Assembly (NCBI GenBank): GCA_020217035.1
Contig: JAIWOG010000231.1
Coordinates: 1-10,000, forward strand
DNA: 10,000 bases
DNA from: Magnetospirillum sp.
GTDB taxonomy: Bacteria > Pseudomonadota > Alphaproteobacteria > Rhodospirillales > Magnetospirillaceae
Reading direction: 5' to 3'
Positions 4,881 through 10,000 of the stretch are shown in pieces (the first letter of the stretch is position 1; every line of letters starts with the position of its first letter). Under the pieces are notes generated by a model, which had not been told where the DNA came from, did not search any database, and saw only the letters and a list, made by a program, of their open reading frames with translations. A program made the position numbers and the translations under genes.

Positions 4881-6287
4881 ATGGTTTCGCGTCGAGGTTT
4901 CATGGCCGGCTTGGCCGGTGCCGCCATGCTTCCCAGGGTGCTGGGGGACAGCAGGGCCTGGGCCGCCGCCCCCTCTGCCCCCCTTGTGTTGAATGCCGCC
5001 GAGACCACCCTGACCCTGCCCGGATGCCAGCGCCCCACCACGCTTTGGACCTATGGCGACGCCTGGCCGGCGGAAATCCGCCTGAAGCGCGGCGAGATGG
5101 CGCATTTGCTGCTGCGCAACCAGTTGAAGGACCACACCGCCATCCACTGGCACGGATTGCGGGTCCCCCACGCCATGGACGGCGTTCCCTATGTCACCCA
5201 GGACCCGGTGAAGCATGGCGAGGAGTTCATGTACAGCTTCGCCCCGCCCGATCCCGGCACCTTTTTCTTCCACCCCCATTGCAACACCGTCGAGGCGCTG
5301 GGACGCGGTCTGGCGGGTGCGCTGATCGTCGAGGACCCGCGAGAAGACGGTCTGTTCGACCTGGACCGCACGCTGGTGGTCAAGGATTGGCGGGTCGCCG
5401 GCGACGGTTCGTACCTGTCCTTCATGACCGATCGCGGCGCGGCGCGGGCAGGAACCTTCGGCACCAGGCGCAGCGTCAACGGCGCGACGGCGCCCGTGAT
5501 CACCGCTCCACCCGGGGCCAGGGTGCGGCTGCGGCTGTTGAACGTTGACACCAGCCGCATCATGACCTTGGGAGCGGCCGGTGCCCCGGTGTCCATCGTC
5601 GCCACCGACGGCAACGCCTGCCCCCCCTTCACCCTGGATGGCTGGCGCCTGGGTCCGGCCATGCGGGCCGACCTTGCCCTGGTGATGCCCGTCAGGCCCG
5701 GCTCGCGGGTGGAGATCCGGGATACGTGGGGGCAAGAACCCTTCCCCCTGGCCGTCCTGGTCGCCGAAGGCAGCCCCGGGACGGCCGACCGCCGCGCCCT
5801 GGCCCTGCCCAAAGCGGAATTGCCGCGACCCGACCTGAAGACCGCCGAGTTCTTAACCCTGTCGCTGCAAGCCGGCGTCTCGGACCCGGCGCTGGATTCC
5901 TGGCTCAAGGAAAACCGTTTCGGCGACGACGCCCTGTGCCGGGCGGAGCGGCTGTTCTGGGCCATCAACAACAAGGCGTGGCCGGCAATGGACATGGACA
6001 AGCGGCCACCGCCCCTGGCCGAGCTGACGCCGGGGCGGTCGTATGTGGTGGAAATCGCCAACCACACGCAACACCCGCACCCCATCCATCTGCATGGTCA
6101 CACTTTCCAGGTCCTGTCTTCCAGCCGCGGGCCGATCCGCGCTCATTGGGCCGACACCGTGCTGGTGGCCCCCGACGAACGGGTCCGCATCGCATTCGTC
6201 GCCGGCCAACCCGGGGATTGGATGCTGCATTGTCACATCATCGAACACCAGGAAACCGGCATGATGGGTTATATAAGGGTCGGCTGA
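4881..6287 (+). CDS. Tat-exported multicopper oxidase
   Basis: Multicopper oxidases take electrons one at a time from metals (Cu+, Fe2+, Mn2+) or phenols and reduce oxygen to water at four copper atoms. The 468-residue product opens with a twin-arginine signal (SRRGFMAGLAG, 3-13; AWAAA near 26-30), so it is folded before export to the periplasm. All four copper motifs are complete and in order: HWHG (89-92), HPH (131-133), HPIHLHGH (400-407) and HCHIIEHQETGM (450-461), with Cys451 as type 1 ligand and Met461 as axial ligand. It has the three-cupredoxin layout of CumA- or CueO-like laccases, but lacks a long Met-rich insert of the CueO type, so copper specificity is not supported. The ATG at 4881 lies four bases after a perfect AAGGAGG SD. 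The 13-bp inverted repeat just before that SD hints at regulated translation or transcription. Confidence 0.95.
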   Translation: MVSRRGFMAGLAGAAMLPRVLGDSRAWAAAPSAPLVLNAAETTLTLPGCQRPTTLWTYGDAWPAEIRLKRGEMAHLLLRNQLKDHTAIHWHGLRVPHAMDGVPYVTQDPVKHGEEFMYSFAPPDPGTFFFHPHCNTVEALGRGLAGALIVEDPREDGLFDLDRTLVVKDWRVAGDGSYLSFMTDRGAARAGTFGTRRSVNGATAPVITAPPGARVRLRLLNVDTSRIMTLGAAGAPVSIVATDGNACPPFTLDGWRLGPAMRADLALVMPVRPGSRVEIRDTWGQEPFPLAVLVAEGSPGTADRRALALPKAELPRPDLKTAEFLTLSLQAGVSDPALDSWLKENRFGDDALCRAERLFWAINNKAWPAMDMDKRPPPLAELTPGRSYVVEIANHTQHPHPIHLHGHTFQVLSSSRGPIRAHWADTVLVAPDERVRIAFVAGQPGDWMLHCHIIEHQETGMMGYIRVG

Positions 6288-6361
6288 CACAGCCGGTGTA
6301 ACCTTTTCCGGCGGGTGGCGAATACGCAACGTCACCGCCATTTCGACAGGAACCAGGCGCC

Positions 6362-8482
6362 ATGGTCGATGCAGTCCGTTCAATGATCCCCCCGCTGCGC
6401 ATCCGTGGCCGCCTGGTCGCCGGTTTCGGCGCCCTGGTCCTGATCGTCGTCGCCATGGTCGGCCTGACCCTGGCCCGGCTGGGCGACATCGCCAGCCTGA
6501 CCGACAGCATCGCGTCGCGGCGGGTTCCCATCGCCGCCGTCAGCGCCCGCATGGTCAACGACATCAACGCCTCGCTGGCGGCGCTCAGCGGCTGGATGCT
6601 GACCGGCGACGCCGCCTTCAAGCAGGAACGCGCCGCCATCTGGCGTGACATCGACGCCGCCCGGGTCGAGATGGACCGCCTGTCGGCCGCCTGGGATTCC
6701 CCGCAACAGCGCCAGGACTGGCAGGATTTCAAGGCGGTGCTGGAAGAGTTTCGCGCCGCCCAGGAACAGGTTCAGACCATCGCCCGGTCAGACCAGGAAC
6801 AGCCGGCCACCAAATTGTTGGTGGATCGTGGTGGCCCCCTGGCCACCGCCATGCTGGAACAGGTCACTGCCATCCTGACCGACGAGTTGGACCAGCCCGC
6901 CACCCCGGAACGCAAACGCCTGTTCGGCATCATGGGCGACATCCGTTCCGGCATCTCCGTCAGCATGGCCAATGTGCGGGCTTATCTTCTGGCCGGCGAG
7001 GCGCAATTCTCGGACCAGTTCCAGGGGGTGTGGCCGTGGGTGCGCGACCAGATGCGGGAGTTGCAGGGACAATCCTCGGCCTTGACCGCCGAACAGCGCC
7101 GCAACCTGGCGGCGCTGATGGCCACCGCCGAAGAGTTCGACCGCGAATCGCGCACCATGTTCGCCATCCGCGATTCGGAAAAGTGGAACATGGCGCAGTA
7201 CCTGCAACGCACCGAGATCGTCCCCCGCGCCGAGCGCCTGCAAACCTTCCTGGCCGGGGCCAAGGGCGCCGACGGCAGCCGCAACGGCGGCTTGGTGGAC
7301 CATCATTACGGCAATCTTGACGGCGAGGCCGCCGACATCGCCGCCGCCCTGACCACCTTGCAAGTGGTGGAATGGGCGGCGTTGCTGGTCAGCCTGGGGC
7401 TGTCGGCGGTAGTGGTCAGCCTGACCAGCCGCGCCATCGTCGACCCGGTGCGGAACATGACCGCCGCCATGACCCGACTGGCCGCCGGCGACCTGACGGC
7501 GACCATTCCCGATGCCCACCGCGCCGACGAACTGGGCGAGATGGCTCAGGCCATGGCGGTGTTCCAGACCAATGCCGTCGCCCGCCAAGAGGCCGAGCAA
7601 CGCCATCGCGACAGCCAGCAAGCCATCGCCGACCGCGCCCACACCCAGGCCCAATTGTCGCAGGAATTCGACGCCGCCATGGGACAATCCCTGGTCGCGG
7701 TGGCCCAAGCGGTGGACACGGTGCTGAACAACGCCCGCCTGATGCGGCACCAGGCCCAGACCACCGACAGCCTGTCGGACGCGGTGGCGACGGCTTCGCA
7801 CGACGCCTCGGACAACGTCACCAAGGTGGCCGCCGCCGCCGAGGAACTGAGCGCCTCGATCGGCGAGATCCAGCGCCAAGTCGCCCATTCGTCGGAAATG
7901 GCCGAAGCCGCCACCGCTCGGGCGCGGCTGACCAACGACCGCATCGGCGGCCTGGCCGACGCGGCGGCCCGTATCGGCGAAGTGGTCAACCTGATCAGCG
8001 AAATCGCCAGCCAGACCAACCTGCTGGCCTTGAACGCCACGGTCGAGGCGGCTCGCGCCGGCGAAGCCGGCAAGGGCTTCGCCGTGGTCGCCGGCGAGGT
8101 CAAGCATCTGGCCAACCAGACGGCCCGCGCCACCCACGAGATCACCACCCAGGTGGGCACCATCCAGGCCGCCACCCGCCAAGCGGTGGAATCCATCGGC
8201 GAGATCGCCCAGACCATCGCCACCATCAACGACTTTTCCGCCTCGATCGCCCAAGCGGTGGCGGAACAACGGGCCGCCACCGGCGAAATCGCCCAAAGCG
8301 TCGACCACGCCGCCCGCCTGACCCGTCAAGTCACGGACAGCATCCAAACCGTCCGCCAGGCATCGGAAGTCACCGGCCAGGCGGCCCAAGACGTCCTGGA
8401 CGACGCCCAGGGCATGGCCACCCAGACCGAAGCGGTCAAGGCCCGGGTGGAAACCTTCCTTTCAGCCATGCGGCGGGCGTGA
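6362..8482 (+). CDS. Methyl-accepting chemotaxis protein with large duplicated helical sensor
   Basis: This is an inner-membrane chemoreceptor that would signal through CheW and CheA. Order in 706 residues: transmembrane helix 1 (about 18-40), a mostly helical periplasmic sensor of about 295 residues (41-335), transmembrane helix 2 (about 337-356), HAMP (about 356-410, with [18 protein letters not shown]), a linker coiled coil, and the signalling hairpin whose tip reads [20 protein letters not shown] (547-566) followed by [15 protein letters not shown]. The sensor holds two related halves: [20 protein letters not shown] near 71-90 and [20 protein letters not shown] near 201-220, each followed by an aromatic-rich helix (Trp94; Trp224, Trp226). 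This resembles a helical bimodular (HBM) or doubled four-helix sensor; the ligand is unknown. No CheR-binding pentapeptide is present at the C-terminus (SAMRRA). Start ATG 6362 has CAGGAA (6347-6352); ATG 6383 is an alternative. It stands alone, with no che genes nearby. Confidence 0.95.
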   Translation: MVDAVRSMIPPLRIRGRLVAGFGALVLIVVAMVGLTLARLGDIASLTDSIASRRVPIAAVSARMVNDINASLAALSGWMLTGDAAFKQERAAIWRDIDAARVEMDRLSAAWDSPQQRQDWQDFKAVLEEFRAAQEQVQTIARSDQEQPATKLLVDRGGPLATAMLEQVTAILTDELDQPATPERKRLFGIMGDIRSGISVSMANVRAYLLAGEAQFSDQFQGVWPWVRDQMRELQGQSSALTAEQRRNLAALMATAEEFDRESRTMFAIRDSEKWNMAQYLQRTEIVPRAERLQTFLAGAKGADGSRNGGLVDHHYGNLDGEAADIAAALTTLQVVEWAALLVSLGLSAVVVSLTSRAIVDPVRNMTAAMTRLAAGDLTATIPDAHRADELGEMAQAMAVFQTNAVARQEAEQRHRDSQQAIADRAHTQAQLSQEFDAAMGQSLVAVAQAVDTVLNNARLMRHQAQTTDSLSDAVATASHDASDNVTKVAAAAEELSASIGEIQRQVAHSSEMAEAATARARLTNDRIGGLADAAARIGEVVNLISEIASQTNLLALNATVEAARAGEAGKGFAVVAGEVKHLANQTARATHEITTQVGTIQAATRQAVESIGEIAQTIATINDFSASIAQAVAEQRAATGEIAQSVDHAARLTRQVTDSIQTVRQASEVTGQAAQDVLDDAQGMATQTEAVKARVETFLSAMRRA

Positions 8483-8489
8483 CGCGGCC

Positions 8490-8504
8490 GCGGGCTCAGC
8501 CCGC
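8490..8504. terminator. Short GC-rich hairpin between convergent genes
   Basis: The sequence gcgggc-tca-gcccgc forms a 6-bp stem with a three-base loop that contains the GT9 stop codon, in the 13-base gap between the convergent chemoreceptor and glycosyltransferase genes. No T run follows on either strand, so it could only be a poor or factor-assisted terminator. The position fits a shared end for both transcripts. Confidence 0.3.
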
Positions 8505-9422
8505 CACCATCGCCGCCACCGTGTCCATGACCTCGGCGGGCGGCAGATCGGCCAGATCGGCTTGGCGCAGGATTTCCACCCGCCCCCTGGGGGCGCACAA
8601 ATCGGGGTCGCTGTCCGCCGAGAACAGCACCAGTGACGGCGTTCCGGCGGCGGCGACCAGATGCATGGGCCCGGTGTCGTTGCCGACGGCCAACAACGCC
8701 TGTCGCCCCAGCCCCAGAATATCCAGGAACGAGGTCTGGCCCGCCAACGACCGCGCCTGCGGACATTGGGCGGTGATGGAATCGATTTCCGCTTGTTCCT
8801 TGTCGGTGCCCAGCAGCACCGGGGTGACGCCGCGAGCTGCCAGCCATTGCGCCAATTGCCCGAAATGGGCGGCCGGCCAGCGCTTGGCCGGGCGATGGGG
8901 AGCGCCGCCAGGGCACAACAGGGCATAAGGGCGGGGCAAGCCGAAACGCGACAAATCGGCTTCGGTCCAAGCAAGGTCGGGGGGCGGAACGGCGTCGATT
9001 CCGGCCATGGCCAATTGTTCGGCCTGACGGTCCACTGTATGCATGAAATCGCGACGCGGATTGGCGTGGGGGTGCGAACAGCCCGTGGCGATCCCCGACC
9101 ATTCCACCTTGCCGCCCAGCAGGCGGAAATACCAGCCCGAGCGATCCGAGGTTTGCAAGTCGTAAACCCGGGAGAAACGCCCACCCCGCAGCTTGGCGCG
9201 CAGCGCCGCCACCTTGCCCAACTGCCAGAATCGGGGTTTTTCGTCCACCCACACATGGTCGAACCACGGCGAGGCCACCGCCATCTCGGCGAAGGGTCGG
9301 GTGGTCAACAGCGTGATCTCGGCCTCGGCATGGTGGGCGCGGATGGCGGCGAAGGGTCCGAATGCCTGGACGAAGTCGCCCAAGGCCCCCAGCTTGACGA
9401 CCAGGATGCGCTGGCCGCTCAC
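8496..9422 (-). CDS. Glycosyltransferase family 9 (heptosyltransferase-like)
   Basis: GT9 enzymes move a heptose or related sugar from an ADP-sugar to lipopolysaccharide core on the cytoplasmic face of the inner membrane. The 308-residue length is close to typical. The N-terminal domain begins with ILVVKLGALGDFVQAFGPFAAIR (6-28), which holds the family's LGD catalytic Asp16, and VYDLQ (86-90) follows. The C-terminal nucleotide-binding domain has CPGGAPHRPAKRWP (170-183) and the signature GNDTGPMHL (247-255). Start is the GTG at 9422-9420, which overlaps the stop of the upstream glycosyltransferase as GTGA, with a GGAG SD just upstream inside that gene. The donor and acceptor sugars cannot be fixed from sequence. 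With a GT4 neighbour this looks like part of a lipopolysaccharide or surface-glycan cluster continuing past the right edge. Confidence 0.92.
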   Translation of the reverse strand: MSGQRILVVKLGALGDFVQAFGPFAAIRAHHAEAEITLLTTRPFAEMAVASPWFDHVWVDEKPRFWQLGKVAALRAKLRGGRFSRVYDLQTSDRSGWYFRLLGGKVEWSGIATGCSHPHANPRRDFMHTVDRQAEQLAMAGIDAVPPPDLAWTEADLSRFGLPRPYALLCPGGAPHRPAKRWPAAHFGQLAQWLAARGVTPVLLGTDKEQAEIDSITAQCPQARSLAGQTSFLDILGLGRQALLAVGNDTGPMHLVAAAGTPSLVLFSADSDPDLCAPRGRVEILRQADLADLPPAEVMDTVAAMVAG

Positions 9423-10000
9423 GCCTGCTCCGGGTCGATCAGCCATTCCTGCTGGGCCACCGCCGGCGCCCCCGACAGAATCTCGGCGTAAACCTGCAGC
9501 GTCTTGGCGCACATGGTTTCCTTGGTGAAATTGGCCCGCACGAAGGCTTGCCCCAGTTCCGCCATGCGACCGCGTTCTTCCAGCGACAAGTCCAGGAAGC
9601 GGCTGATGGCGTCGGCCAGGGAACGCGGGTCGTCGGGCGTCACCAACCAGCCGGTGCGGCCGGCCAGCACGTTTTCACGCGGCCCGCCGTGGTCGGTGGC
9701 GATCACCGGGCGGCCCATGGCCTGGGCCTCGACGACGACGCGGCCAAAGGCTTCCGGGTCGGTGGAGGCCGACACCACCACGTCGGTCAGCATGTAGGCC
9801 GCCGGCATGTCGTTGCATTCGTCGACGATGTGCACCACGTGGGTCAGGTCGCGACGCTTGATCAGGTCCACCAGTTCCTGGCGATAGCCGGTGCGCCCCT
9901 GGTCGGAACCGACCAACAGGCACCGCACGTCGTGGCGGCCCAGGATGGACAATGCCTCGATCAGCACGCGCTGGCCCTTCCAGCGGGTCAGCCGGCCGGG
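9419..10000 (-). CDS. Glycosyltransferase family 4 (GT-B), 3' part only
   Basis: The reading frame is open to the right edge, so the N-terminal acceptor domain lies outside the window; 193 residues are visible. They are the C-terminal donor-binding Rossmann domain of a GT4 retaining glycosyltransferase. The visible part starts inside the typical PGRLTRWKGQ motif, then LIEALSIL, LLVGSD, and the E-x7-E signature in STDPEAFGRVVVEAQAMG (Glu83 and Glu91 of the visible part), then GRPVIATDHGG and GWLVTPDD. GT4 enzymes build lipopolysaccharide, capsule or exopolysaccharide from nucleotide sugars at the inner membrane. The stop TGA shares bases with the GTG start of the GT9 gene, so the two are transcribed and probably translated together. 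The sugar specificity is unknown. Confidence 0.93.
   Translation of the reverse strand, partial: PGRLTRWKGQRVLIEALSILGRHDVRCLLVGSDQGRTGYRQELVDLIKRRDLTHVVHIVDECNDMPAAYMLTDVVVSASTDPEAFGRVVVEAQAMGRPVIATDHGGPRENVLAGRTGWLVTPDDPRSLADAISRFLDLSLEERGRMAELGQAFVRANFTKETMCAKTLQVYAEILSGAPAVAQQEWLIDPEQA

Noticed and set aside
6281..6312. Short inverted repeats (cggct/agccg and gccgg/ccggc) after the oxidase stop
   Set aside because: Five-base stems are expected by chance in GC-rich DNA and the TTTT lies too far from the first stem to call a terminator.
6788..8389. Very long minus-strand open frame (over 500 codons) opposite the chemoreceptor gene
   Set aside because: Its Gly/His-rich composition is what GC-biased codons of the plus-strand gene produce when read in antisense, and the plus strand has a complete chemoreceptor there.
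4881..8482. Oxidase and chemoreceptor as a metal-sensing unit
   Set aside because: Same strand and a 74-base gap are the only links; the sensor domain shows no metal-binding cluster.
8484..8491. gcggccgc octamer between the convergent genes
   Set aside because: A GC-only palindrome of this size is unremarkable in DNA of this composition.

Overview
The window looks like chromosomal DNA of a GC-rich alphaproteobacterium. Strong third-position G/C bias, Shine-Dalgarno (SD) starts mixed with GTG and TTG starts, a long chemoreceptor and the type of small secreted proteins point to the Rhodospirillales (Magnetospirillum-like). That placement is an impression from protein style, not a search result. 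No rRNA, tRNA, insertion sequence, integrase or CRISPR array was seen, and no gap between genes exceeds about 120 bases.

Layout. On the minus strand at the left edge is the 5' part of a VOC/glyoxalase-fold gene (1-249). Divergent from it runs a plus-strand group: panD with an unusual C-terminal tail (337-879), queC four bases later (884-1576), a secreted alpha/beta hydrolase (1630-2649), a YjbQ-family gene that overlaps its stop by four bases (2646-3065), and a secreted protein of unknown function (3108-3713). An AT-richer control region (about 3714-3832) precedes two tiny genes (3833-4039 and 4067-4267). Their products align with each other without gaps over their last 41 residues, so they appear to be an undescribed tandem pair. 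A second AT-richer, repeat-laden leader (4268-4413) precedes and overlaps the start of a secreted staphylococcal-nuclease-type nuclease (about 4372-4815). A Tat-exported multicopper oxidase follows (4881-6287), then a 706-residue methyl-accepting chemotaxis protein (6362-8482). Convergent with it, on the minus strand, are two overlapping glycosyltransferase genes: GT9 (8496-9422) and the 3' part of a GT4 gene (9419 to the window edge).

How the genes relate. The window is mostly a mosaic of housekeeping (pantothenate, queuosine), envelope or export functions (hydrolase, orphan, nuclease, oxidase), sensing (chemoreceptor) and surface polysaccharide synthesis (GT4/GT9). No single pathway links them. 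Two gene pairs are coupled through GTGA overlaps: hydrolase/YjbQ and GT4/GT9.

The least-explained part is 3714-4880. It holds the tandem micro-protein pair, an 11-bp inverted repeat whose right arm enters the first micro-protein's SD, an 8-bp inverted repeat, a 10-bp direct repeat and a 12-bp palindrome around the nuclease start, and a 13-bp inverted repeat ending one base before the oxidase SD. These are the main candidates for new biology here, although none is proven to work as a system.
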